Assembly: GCA_047612485.1 (NCBI GenBank)
Contig: JBLGAT010000009.1
Span: 1-51,418 of the forward strand
From: Sediminicola sp047612485
Lineage (GTDB): Bacteria; Bacteroidota; Bacteroidia; Flavobacteriales; Flavobacteriaceae
Direction of reading: 5' to 3'
Length of the DNA stretch: 51,418 nucleotides
Each line of letters opens with the position of its first letter. Positions within the stretch are counted from its first letter, which is position 1. Shown here piece after piece: positions 26,532-33,918 of this stretch. Position numbers and translations under genes: made by a program. The notes below the pieces were generated by a model. That model was not told the origin of the DNA. It did no database searches and was given only the letters and a program-made list of their open reading frames with translations.

Positions 26532-26909
26532 CTACTGTTGGGAATGTAGCGCCAATCTATTGCCTTCCGTATCTACAAACAATGCCATAAATCCATGCCC
26601 ACCAACGATCTCTTTCTTGGCTTGAATTATTTTTCCTCCTGCTTTTTCAACCTTTCCCAGTGGCACCGAAACATCTTTGCATGAAAAATAAAGCAATGGT
26701 CCAGCCTTTTCACTTGGCGCATACATTTTGTGTTGAACCAAGGAACCGCAAGCTCCAGATTTTCCCTCCGCGTATGGGAACCATCCCATTAGAAAACCAT
26801 CTAAATCGTGTACTTCAATGGTAATATTAAATACTGTCTCGTAAAACATTTTGGCTCGCTGCATTTTAGTTACGGGAATCTCAAACCATCCAATCATATT
26901 ATGTTCCAT
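26532..26909 (-). CDS. VOC family protein (glyoxalase/dioxygenase-like)
   Basis: A 125-residue vicinal oxygen chelate fold protein with the paired beta-alpha-beta modules (GWFEIPVTKMQRAKMFYETV, then GPLLYFSCKDVSVPLGKVEK) and the typical end GHGFMALFVDTEGNRLALHS. Such small VOC proteins include metal-dependent lyases and resistance proteins; the reaction here is unknown. It is the last gene of a minus-strand pair with the SRPBCC protein two bases upstream, and its stop nearly touches the convergent metallophosphoesterase stop. Confidence 0.9.
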   Translation of the reverse strand: MEHNMIGWFEIPVTKMQRAKMFYETVFNITIEVHDLDGFLMGWFPYAEGKSGACGSLVQHKMYAPSEKAGPLLYFSCKDVSVPLGKVEKAGGKIIQAKKEIVGGHGFMALFVDTEGNRLALHSQQ

Positions 26910-26911
26910 GC

Positions 26912-27439
26912 CTAGCTTTTTTCAAGTAAAACTTTTAGGTCCTGTAAACCTTCCTCAAAATCTTTACCCACCATTTTGTCCATATTCATAAATAGGGCCA
27001 TGATGGTCATCGGGAAAGCATTTTTACCTTTAAAGCCCCAAATAACTTTAGTGCCTTTTGAAGAAATTTCCTCAGCAATAAGATAGCAGTCGGAAGTAGA
27101 TTTAAATGGCTTCATAAAGCGCAGCTCACCTTCCATGCGTTCGCCTTCTACAATTTTGGTAATCTCCTGTTCCCCTTCCCCTACCTTTTTACCTTTCCAA
27201 TAACTAATAGCTCCAACCGTACCATCCGTTCCAGTAAACCTTTTTTCCATATCAGGTTCCTTTTTATCCCAAGGAGACCACTTTTGTTGATTTTTTAAAT
27301 ATTTCAAATATTCAAAGACCTCTGCCTTGGGCCTAGTAATTTCAATGGCCCTGGATACATCGTAATGCTTGGGTCCTAATATGGATAGGATAACGATGAA
27401 GAGGACAATTCCCAGAATGATATAAAGTATAGTGGTCAT
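26912..27439 (-). CDS. SRPBCC (START/polyketide cyclase-like) family protein
   Basis: A 175-residue protein with one N-terminal transmembrane helix (about residues 3-21, ILYIILGIVLFIVILSIL) followed by a SRPBCC ligand-binding domain (VSRAIEITRPKAEVFEYLKY, QQKWSPWDKKEPDMEKRF, ISYWKGKKVGEGEQEI, KVIWGFKGKN). The fold binds hydrophobic ligands; the specific ligand is unknown. It is paired with the VOC gene two bases downstream, suggesting a joint small-molecule role. Confidence 0.88.
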   Translation of the reverse strand: MTTILYIILGIVLFIVILSILGPKHYDVSRAIEITRPKAEVFEYLKYLKNQQKWSPWDKKEPDMEKRFTGTDGTVGAISYWKGKKVGEGEQEITKIVEGERMEGELRFMKPFKSTSDCYLIAEEISSKGTKVIWGFKGKNAFPMTIMALFMNMDKMVGKDFEEGLQDLKVLLEKS

Positions 27440-27482
27440 GAAATAGTATGTTCAGTTGTACTTAAATATATTGAAATATTGT

Positions 27483-28133
27483 TTATTTTTCATTGTACCT
27501 TCCCAAGATATCATCTATACTTTTGATGGATTTTTTGGTCCAGTCCAGCATCTTCTCCTTCTTTTCTTCGTCGGAAAGTTGCCAAAGGAGCTCACTTCTT
27601 CTCAAATTCAATGTGAGCCGCTGTAAAATGATCGCCGCAGAAACAGAGATATTTAGGCTTTCGGTAAAGCCAACCATGGGGATCTTTAGAAAGCCATCCG
27701 CATTTTTCATCACTTCCTCACTCAATCCGTTTCTCTCTGTTCCAAAAAACAGGGCGGTCTTTCCTGTTACTTTAAAATCTTCCAATAGGCAGAAATCGTT
27801 ATGGGGTGTGGTTGCAATGATCCGATACCCTTGTTTTTTAAGCAAGGTCAAACAATCATAGGTATTATTATATCGATGAACATCCACCCATTTTTGGGCC
27901 CCCATAGCTATTTCGGCATCCAATCTCTTTCCATAACTGCTTTCAATCAGATGTACCCTTTGTATTCCAAAGACATCACAACTTCTCACAACGGCACTGG
28001 TATTGTGCGTTTGGTAAACATCCTCTACTGCAACTGTAAGGTGGTTTGTTCGCTGTTCCAGTATCTTTTGAAACTTCACCTTGCGCTCAGGAGATATAAA
28101 CTCTTCCAAATAATTTAAAAGTTGTTCATCCAT
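27483..28133 (-). CDS. TrmH family tRNA/rRNA 2'-O-methyltransferase
   Basis: A 216-residue SPOUT methyltransferase that most resembles tRNA (guanosine(18)-2'-O)-methyltransferase TrmH. Motif 1 is near the N-terminus (QTHNTSAVVRSCDVFGIQRV), motif 2 is ALFFGTERNGLSEEVMKNAD, and motif 3 is IPMVGFTESLNISVSAAIIL. The C-terminal tail is helical and charged (EEKKEKMLDWTKKSI). There is no separate RNA-binding domain. It is divergent from the sirtuin gene with about 60 bases between. Confidence 0.92.
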   Translation of the reverse strand: MDEQLLNYLEEFISPERKVKFQKILEQRTNHLTVAVEDVYQTHNTSAVVRSCDVFGIQRVHLIESSYGKRLDAEIAMGAQKWVDVHRYNNTYDCLTLLKKQGYRIIATTPHNDFCLLEDFKVTGKTALFFGTERNGLSEEVMKNADGFLKIPMVGFTESLNISVSAAIILQRLTLNLRRSELLWQLSDEEKKEKMLDWTKKSIKSIDDILGRYNEK

Positions 28134-28195
28134 TATATCTCGAATATACTAAAATCTCTATTTTTATATTGAAAATCATTTACAAGAAAAATATC

Positions 28196-28891
28196 ATGAA
28201 GAAAAAAATAGTCGTCCTTACTGGGGCTGGAGTTAGTGCCGAAAGTGGCATTAAAACCTTTAGGGATTCCGATGGGCTTTGGGAGGGACATGATGTACTG
28301 GAAGTTGCAACACCACAAGGTTATGTCAACAACCCCACCTTGGTGCTCAATTTTTACAACCAAAGACGGAAACAGCTTTTTGATGTGACCCCCAATGATG
28401 CGCACAAAGCCTTGGTTCAATTGGAAGAATCATATGAAGTGACAATAATTACCCAAAATGTCGATGATTTACATGAAAGGGCCGGGAGTACCCGCGTAAT
28501 TCATTTACACGGAGAATTATTGAAGGTAAGGAGCAGTATAGACCCTAATTTGATCATTGATTGGAAGACCGACCTTCAATTAGGGGATACCTGCAGTAAA
28601 GGGAGTCAGTTGCGGCCGCATATTGTATGGTTTGGGGAAGAGGTCCCTTTGTTGGACAGGGCCATTGAATTTACGCAAAAGGCCGATATTCTGATGATCA
28701 TCGGCACCTCCATGCAAGTTTATCCTGCGGCCAGTCTCGTGCATTTCGCACCTACTCATTCTCCCATTTATTTTATTGACCCTAAACCAAATATGTCTCC
28801 ATCGGCATTTGAGAACCTCATTATTGTTCAAAAAACAGCCGCCATTGGAGTGCCTACTGTGGTTGCGGACCTAATTGATAAAGGGCTCTAG
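28196..28891 (+). CDS. cobB: Sirtuin NAD-dependent deacylase (class III, CobB-like)
   Basis: A 231-residue Sir2 protein that uses NAD to remove acyl groups from lysines. It shows GAGVSAESGIKTFRDSDGLW, TQNVDDLHERAG and HLHGEL with catalytic H105. FYNQRR supplies Y54-x-x-R57, the class III (SIRT5/E. coli CobB) signature for succinyl or malonyl lysine. The zinc-ribbon region lacks the usual four cysteines: only one Cys remains (GDTCSKG). The ATG at 28196 is used; an upstream in-frame TTG at 28169 is rejected because the Sir2 fold starts at KIVVLTGAG. The last 38 bases overlap the convergent haem-binding gene. Confidence 0.94.
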   Translation: MKKKIVVLTGAGVSAESGIKTFRDSDGLWEGHDVLEVATPQGYVNNPTLVLNFYNQRRKQLFDVTPNDAHKALVQLEESYEVTIITQNVDDLHERAGSTRVIHLHGELLKVRSSIDPNLIIDWKTDLQLGDTCSKGSQLRPHIVWFGEEVPLLDRAIEFTQKADILMIIGTSMQVYPAASLVHFAPTHSPIYFIDPKPNMSPSAFENLIIVQKTAAIGVPTVVADLIDKGL

Positions 28892-29327
28892 ACTTTTTGG
28901 CCCATGCCATGACCATTTCTTTTTGTGCCGAAGTTAAACGGGCTTCCCCATGGGTCCAAGTATATTCCTTTAAGGGCATCTCCCCACCTTCCACTTCTTC
29001 CACCAATTCCTCTAATTTGTGGTCCTTCTTTTTGGAAGTATAAGTATCCCAATCTGAAAAGTTGAGATGTTTCTTTCCATCCTTAACGTGGTCTGCCATC
29101 CAATAGGATACCGGGGCAATATTATTATACCAAGGGTAAACGGTATTATTGCTGTGGCAATCGAAACAGGTGGTCTCTAAAATGATTTTCACCTCTTGTG
29201 GTGGATTGGTCTCTGCAAGAAAGACAGAAGTATGGTCTCCATTTGCGATATTCTTTGAAGGCCTGTAAAACTGCATCCCAATAAAAATGATCAATAAAAT
29301 CCACCCTACTTTTTTTGCTATTTTCAT
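28854..29327 (-). CDS. Haem-binding domain protein (cytochrome c-like, CxxCH)
   Basis: A 157-residue protein with an N-terminal membrane anchor or signal (KIAKKVGWILLIIFIGMQF) and a haem-binding motif CFDCHSNNTVYPWYN. The rest (PVSYWMADHVKDGKKHLNFS, EEVEGGEMPLKEYTWTHGEA) fits the Haem_bd family of small periplasmic c-type haem proteins in Bacteroidota. The redox partner is unknown. The ATG at 29327 is chosen as leading into the membrane segment; an in-frame ATG at 29345 and TTG at 29369 exist. Its 3' end overlaps the sirtuin gene on the other strand. Confidence 0.88.
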   Translation of the reverse strand: MKIAKKVGWILLIIFIGMQFYRPSKNIANGDHTSVFLAETNPPQEVKIILETTCFDCHSNNTVYPWYNNIAPVSYWMADHVKDGKKHLNFSDWDTYTSKKKDHKLEELVEEVEGGEMPLKEYTWTHGEARLTSAQKEMVMAWAKKSRALYQLGPQPQ

Positions 29328-29580
29328 ATAGTACAAATTGAACATGAAAAATACTAAATTTTGAAGCAAGAATAAATTTTATTATCTGACAAAATTCAAT
29401 TCATAGATACGTTTACGCTCATACTATTCAAAATGCTTTTCCTTTTTTAAAAACTTAAATTAAAGGATTGAATAGTAAAGACAACCCATGGATAATTACA
29501 TTATTAAAAAATAATACATCTTAAATTGAGAATGTTAATCCATTGCCCCTTATAAACTTTTAAACTCCTTAAGTAATAAC

Positions 29581-29588
29581 TATCTTTG
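29581..29588 (+). promoter_or_regulatory. -7 promoter box of purB
   Basis: TATCTTTG fits TAnnTTTG and gives a predicted start near 29595, about 27 bases before the purB ATG. No TTG lies at the usual upstream distance. Nothing else is recognisable in the AT-rich stretch 29328-29580. Confidence 0.55.
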
Positions 29589-29621
29589 AGCCTTTCAAAA
29601 AAATAACCAATTTCCTAAAAG

Positions 29622-30965
29622 ATGTCTTTAAACGAATTAAATGCCATATCTCCTATAGACGGGCGCTACAGAGGCAAAGTTGTTTCTTTGGCTCCCTATT
29701 TCTCAGAGGAGGCGCTGATCAAATACAGAGTACGTGTTGAAATTGAATATTTCATAGCCTTATGCGAAATACCGCTACCACAGTTACAATCTTTTGATCC
29801 TTTAAAATTTGAAGCCCTCAGGGATATTTACAAAAATTTTGATACCGCAGATGCCCAGGCCATAAAGGATATTGAAAAGGTTACCAACCATGATGTTAAG
29901 GCCGTGGAGTATTTTATTAAAAAGGCGTTTGATACCTTAGGCTTGCAATCTTTTAAGGAATTTATACATTTTGGACTCACCTCACAGGATATCAACAATA
30001 CCTCTATTCCCCTTTCCATAAAAGAGGCCATGAATGACGTATATGTTCCACAATACATGGAGATCCTTACCAAATTACAGGAATTGGCCAATGAATGGGC
30101 AGATATTCCTATGTTGGCCAGGACGCATGGACAGCCTGCCTCCCCTACCCGTTTGGGAAAGGAAATCGCTGTTTTCACAACCAGATTGAAAGAACAGTTC
30201 AATTTGTTAAATGATATTCCAAGTGCCGCAAAATTTGGAGGAGCCACAGGAAACTATAACGCCCACAAGGTTGCGTACCCAAAAGTGGATTGGAAAAATT
30301 TCGGGGAAACCTTTGTGCAAAATAAACTGGGACTGCACCACTCTTTTCCAACCACCCAGATTGAGCATTACGATCATATGGCCGCTCTTTTTGATACTTT
30401 AAAGCGGATCAACAATATTGTCCTAGATCTGGATAGGGATTTTTGGACCTATGTATCCATGGATTATTTTAAACAAAAAATCAAAGCTGGTGAAGTAGGA
30501 TCTTCGGCCATGCCCCATAAGGTCAACCCGATTGATTTTGAAAATTCAGAAGGAAACTTAGGAATAGCCAATGCCATCTTTGAGCATTTATCGGCAAAAC
30601 TTCCCGTTTCCAGATTGCAACGGGATTTAACGGACAGCACCGTGTTGCGTAACGTTGGAGTTCCTTTTGGACATACGTTGATCGCCTTTCAATCTACCCT
30701 AAAGGGGTTGAACAAATTATTGTTGAACAAAGAAAAATTTGAACAGGACCTGGAGAACAATTGGGCGGTAGTAGCAGAAGCTATACAGACCATCTTAAGA
30801 CGGGAAGCCTATCCAAATCCGTATGAGGCCCTTAAAGGACTTACTCGTACCAATGAGAGAATTACCCAGCAATCTATTGCTGAGTTTATAGATACTTTGG
30901 AAGTATCTGAAGCAATCAAAACAGAATTAAAGGCGATCACCCCTAGTAATTATACAGGAATCTAG
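29622..30965 (+). CDS. purB: Adenylosuccinate lyase
   Basis: A 447-residue fumarase-superfamily enzyme acting twice in purine synthesis: SAICAR to AICAR plus fumarate, and adenylosuccinate to AMP plus fumarate. Signatures are ISPIDGRYRGKV at the N-terminus, HFGLTSQDINNTSIP, ARTHGQPASPTRLGKE, and the superfamily signature GSSAMPHKVNPIDFEN (catalytic serine loop). The long insert around FGGATGNYNAH matches the E. coli-type enzyme. Length is normal. It is monocistronic, with a hairpin terminator 20 bases after the stop. Confidence 0.98.
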   Translation: MSLNELNAISPIDGRYRGKVVSLAPYFSEEALIKYRVRVEIEYFIALCEIPLPQLQSFDPLKFEALRDIYKNFDTADAQAIKDIEKVTNHDVKAVEYFIKKAFDTLGLQSFKEFIHFGLTSQDINNTSIPLSIKEAMNDVYVPQYMEILTKLQELANEWADIPMLARTHGQPASPTRLGKEIAVFTTRLKEQFNLLNDIPSAAKFGGATGNYNAHKVAYPKVDWKNFGETFVQNKLGLHHSFPTTQIEHYDHMAALFDTLKRINNIVLDLDRDFWTYVSMDYFKQKIKAGEVGSSAMPHKVNPIDFENSEGNLGIANAIFEHLSAKLPVSRLQRDLTDSTVLRNVGVPFGHTLIAFQSTLKGLNKLLLNKEKFEQDLENNWAVVAEAIQTILRREAYPNPYEALKGLTRTNERITQQSIAEFIDTLEVSEAIKTELKAITPSNYTGI

Positions 30966-30985
30966 AAAAAATAGTATTGCAAATT

Positions 30986-31016
30986 TGAGCCACCAAATAG
31001 GTGGCTTTATTGTTTA
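30986..31016 (+). terminator. Terminator of purB
   Basis: Six-base GC-rich stem (GCCACC / GGTGGC, 30989-31005) with a five-base loop followed by a T-rich tail. Confidence 0.8.
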
Positions 31017-31049
31017 ATTTATCATCAAGAAAGCACAAAATAATAACCC

Positions 31050-31600
31050 ATGGACAATAAATTTTCTTTTATGGGCCGTATTGACTTTGGGACAAGCTCT
31101 ACAACTGGCTAGATACGTTAATACTTAAACTGCCAAATATCCTTATGGCCATAGGGATAATGATCTTGTTCTATTTTATTGCCAAAGGAACACGAAAGCT
31201 ATTTAGAAAAGTTTTACTGTAACAAGTAAGTCAGGTATCCAAAAGAGATTTAATATCAAAAGTCATATTTGTGACCATATTAATGACCAGCTTTTTATTG
31301 CCCTTGGGGTATTAAAACTCGATAAGGTACTTACAACTTTATTAGCAGGGGCTGGGGTTATAGGTTTGGCCGTGGGATTGGCACTTCAAGGTACCTTGAG
31401 CAATACTTTTGGAGGTCTTGTCCTTTCCGTTATGGATCAGATACGGATCGACGATTACATAGAAACCGATGAAACCCCAGGTTTTACATCCCGTTCCCTA
31501 TTAGAACGTTGGATTTTGGCAAGAACAACTTACAGGTGTTATAGATAATAATTCTGATAAAGCCTAGGCCCCTACCAATATTCTGCAAGTGGAACTGTAT
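31050..31600 (+). pseudogene. Decayed MscS-type mechanosensitive channel gene
   Basis: Pieces of a small-conductance mechanosensitive channel can be followed across frames. An ATG at 31050 (MDNKFSFM) shifts frame by about 31091 (DKLYNWLDTLILKLPNILM, then a helix FYFIAKGTRKLFRKVLL), which hits an in-frame TAA at 31220; the same frame resumes with SKRDLISKVIFVTILMTSFL. A second shift near 31308 gives KLDKVLTTLLAGAGVIGLAV and GLALQGTLSNTFGGLVL, the conserved pore helix. A third shift after about 31480 gives IRTLDFGKNNLQVL, from the beta domain. The C-terminal domain is missing. At least three frame lesions, one stop and truncation make function unlikely. Confidence 0.85.
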
Positions 31601-31610
31601 AATTATCATA

Positions 31611-31645
31611 AAAAAACCTGCATCAAAAAGCGATGCAGGTTTTTA
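31611..31645. terminator. Bidirectional terminator between mscS remnant and the DUF4252 operon
   Basis: Stem AAAAACCTGCATC / GATGCAGGTTTTT with a seven-base loop. It is flanked by A and T runs, so it can stop transcription from the left and from the minus-strand operon ending at 31668. Confidence 0.88.
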
Positions 31646-31667
31646 TTAATAGTATTCTGTTGACCAA

Positions 31668-32213
31668 TTATCCTTTCATAAACTCCTGCAGACTACCTAG
31701 TCCTTCTCCTTTATAGTCTGATTTTTGCAAGGCTTTCATAAGGGTCATCAAATGTGCTGGATTCATATCTTTGCCCAATACCCTGATCAACGCAAAGCCT
31801 TGATCTTTACTAGAACCATAGATTATCACCTCATCTATTGCATCTTCATTACCCAAGTATTTGACAACTCCATTGCCATAAGATGATTTCAATTTCATGA
31901 GTTCCACAAACTTATCCGATTTAAGGATTGCATCTACCTTGGCACTTTCCATCTTAAATTCAGCAGCGTTATCAGCTGTTTTTTTAAAGGCCAATACGTT
32001 CAATTTTTTCAATGATTCTATTGCCTCCCTTTCACTAGACGATAGTTCTGCCTTGTCTAAATTTAGTATACTGGCCGGAATATCAATAGAGATAAAATTT
32101 GGATTGTCCGAATTGTCCACATAATATTCCTGTAAACTTTGATTGGAAGAACAGGCTGCCAAGAGCCCAATTGCCATTAATGACAAAACTGTTTTTTTAA
32201 TTGATGTTTTCAT
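31668..32213 (-). CDS. DUF4252 domain-containing lipoprotein
   Basis: A 181-residue lipoprotein (signal peptide ending LLAAC, lipid on C21) with a DUF4252 domain. The body is alpha/beta with SIDIPASILNLDKAELSSSE, VELMKLKSSYGNGVVKYLGN, EVIIYGSSKDQGFALIRVLG and HLMTLMKALQKSD. The family is limited to Bacteroidota and has no known function. It is the last gene of an operon of sigma factor, anti-sigma-like protein and two DUF4252 genes, four bases after its paralogue. The likely topology is periplasmic, lipid-anchored. Confidence 0.87.
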   Translation of the reverse strand: MKTSIKKTVLSLMAIGLLAACSSNQSLQEYYVDNSDNPNFISIDIPASILNLDKAELSSSEREAIESLKKLNVLAFKKTADNAAEFKMESAKVDAILKSDKFVELMKLKSSYGNGVVKYLGNEDAIDEVIIYGSSKDQGFALIRVLGKDMNPAHLMTLMKALQKSDYKGEGLGSLQEFMKG

Positions 32214-32217
32214 TGGA

Positions 32218-32769
32218 TTACTTTTTATTGGTTTTTCCTGCCTTGTTCAATTCTTGGGGCAAATTCATCTTTTGGGTCAGGGAATTGATTTTGTTCAAAT
32301 CTATATCCCCGGTCAAGGAAAGTAACACGGTCTCCACCTTACGGCCATTCATCTCCATGTTCGCATTATTAATACCGGTCACGAACATCAGTAGTTCGCT
32401 TACATGATCATCATCCTTGCCGCTTTTAATGTAAAATTTTACATTGGCGTCTTTATCCTTTACCCGCATCAGTTCAACCAAGGAACTTGTCTTTAAATAT
32501 TTATCAACCGATAATTTCATGTCCGCTGATATGGCCTTGTCCTCGGTGATGAATACCTTTAAGTTTTTTACACTCTTAGCTATTTCCATAAAATCTTTCG
32601 CCTCGGGCTCTTCAACATTTACTTCTATTTTGCTCAATAATTTGAACATACTCTCATTGACTACAACGGCGCTCACCTTGTCCAAATCTTCATATTTATC
32701 AAATATGGACTGTGAAAACCCTGTAAAAGGCAATAAGGCTACTACTAGTATTACGAAAATCTTTTTCAT
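32218..32769 (-). CDS. DUF4252 domain-containing periplasmic protein
   Basis: A 183-residue secreted protein with signal peptide MKKIFVILVVALLPFTGFSQ, cleaved after about residue 19, with no lipobox. The rest is DUF4252: KYEDLDKVSAVVVNESMFKL, LKVFITEDKAISADMKLSVD, VELMRVKDKDANVKFYIKSG, HVSELLMFVTGINN. It is a distant paralogue of the lipoprotein encoded four bases downstream. The ATG at 32769 is used because an upstream in-frame TTG (32817) overlaps the anti-sigma-like gene and delays the signal peptide. It lies ten bases after the anti-sigma-like stop. Confidence 0.87.
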   Translation of the reverse strand: MKKIFVILVVALLPFTGFSQSIFDKYEDLDKVSAVVVNESMFKLLSKIEVNVEEPEAKDFMEIAKSVKNLKVFITEDKAISADMKLSVDKYLKTSSLVELMRVKDKDANVKFYIKSGKDDDHVSELLMFVTGINNANMEMNGRKVETVLLSLTGDIDLNKINSLTQKMNLPQELNKAGKTNKK

Positions 32770-32779
32770 TTCTTTGATT

Positions 32780-33199
32780 TTAATTGTTGTTATAAATTTT
32801 TTGCTTTGTTGCTTCAAATTCTTTTAGATAGGCCACTTTTTCTGTCCCTCTACTAAAATTTGTAGCCAGCAGGGTCAGCGCCCTTTTTGTTTGCTGGTAA
32901 GCGTATTCCGCCTCTCTTTTTTCTTGGTAGCTTTTACCAAAATATATACCAAATACAAGAACTGCTACTGCTGCAACGGATAACCATCTATACTGTTTTT
33001 TTCTAGGTTTTAATGGTACCTGCTTGGTAAACTGTTCCTCTTTGGCCTTGGAAAAGAATTGAAACAAGGGAGTATACTGCTCTAAATGGGGTGCTACTTT
33101 TTCATTTAGGAAATAGTTCCTCAAAGCTTCTTCCTCAGCTACCGTAGTGGTAGCCTCGAAATACTTTTCTATTAATATATTTATTCTATCTAATTCCAT
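32780..33199 (-). CDS. Probable anti-sigma factor, single-pass membrane protein
   Basis: A 139-residue protein with an N-terminal cytoplasmic region (residues 1-70; MELDRINILIEKYFEATTTV), one transmembrane helix (about 72-88, LSVAAVAVLVFGIYFG) and a periplasmic helical tail rich in K, E and Q. There is no HxxxCxxC zinc motif. The gene begins inside the end of the ECF sigma gene (14-base overlap), the usual position of an anti-sigma factor, so that role is inferred from context and topology rather than from a recognised domain. The N-terminus resembles the short sigma-binding helices of flavobacterial anti-sigma proteins. Confidence 0.7.
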   Translation of the reverse strand: MELDRINILIEKYFEATTTVAEEEALRNYFLNEKVAPHLEQYTPLFQFFSKAKEEQFTKQVPLKPRKKQYRWLSVAAVAVLVFGIYFGKSYQEKREAEYAYQQTKRALTLLATNFSRGTEKVAYLKEFEATKQKIYNNN

Positions 33200-33695
33200 A
33201 GTTATGTTTTTCCATTAATCTATTCCTTACTTCCTTTCTTGCCCTAGACAGGGCCACTCTTACCGCGGTCGGCTTCATATCCAACAATTCTCCGATCTCG
33301 TTTAGTTCGTATTGCTCAACATCCCGCAATTGCAATACCAATTTTTGTTGTGCGGGAAGGTCCTCCATTATTTTTTGAACCCATCCAACGCTGTCAATGG
33401 CCTCCATTTGGCTTTGTAAGGAGGTGTTTCCATCTTTATAATTGCTGTGGACCAATTTTAAATTTCCCGCCTGTTTCGACTTTAAGCGATCGAGACAAAA
33501 ATTCTTTGTCATGGTCATCGCAAAGGCCTCTACATTATTATACTTGGACATGCTGGTCTTTTTATCCCAAAGTTTAAGCAGAATTTCCTGTGTGGCATCC
33601 TCGGCCTCCTCCTTTGAAATCAGCAAGCGCTTGGCCAATCGATATAGTTTATCCTTAAAAGGCATCACCACATTTAAAAATTCAGCTTGTTTCAT
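33186..33695 (-). CDS. ECF RNA polymerase sigma factor
   Basis: A 169-residue sigma-70 family factor of the extracytoplasmic type. Region 2 is at about residues 10-75 (FKDKLYRLAKRLLISKEEAE, DATQEILLKLWDKK, NNVEAFAMTMTKNFCLDRLK) and region 4 at about 105-160 (EDLPAQQKLVLQLRDVEQYE, LNEIGELLDMKPTAVRVALS, RARKEVRNRL). It should direct RNA polymerase to envelope-related promoters when released by the anti-sigma encoded next. It heads a four-gene operon with two DUF4252 genes. Divergent from the S41 peptidase gene (about 220 bases apart). Confidence 0.94.
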   Translation of the reverse strand: MKQAEFLNVVMPFKDKLYRLAKRLLISKEEAEDATQEILLKLWDKKTSMSKYNNVEAFAMTMTKNFCLDRLKSKQAGNLKLVHSNYKDGNTSLQSQMEAIDSVGWVQKIMEDLPAQQKLVLQLRDVEQYELNEIGELLDMKPTAVRVALSRARKEVRNRLMEKHNYGIR

Positions 33696-33918
33696 TGTTG
33701 GTTTGGTTGTTTGAAACCGTATGATGGTTCTTAATAGGAAGACGAAGTATAACGAAAATTGTTACAAATAATTTTTTCTTAATGATAATCTCAGTAATTT
33801 AGACTGCTATTATTCGACCAGTATAAAAAAAAGTTGCCAACTACCTCCCTTAAACAGTGTTGTTTGCATCCAAAAAGTTGGAACGATATTTGAGCATGAT
33901 GATTTAAAAAAAGAATTT

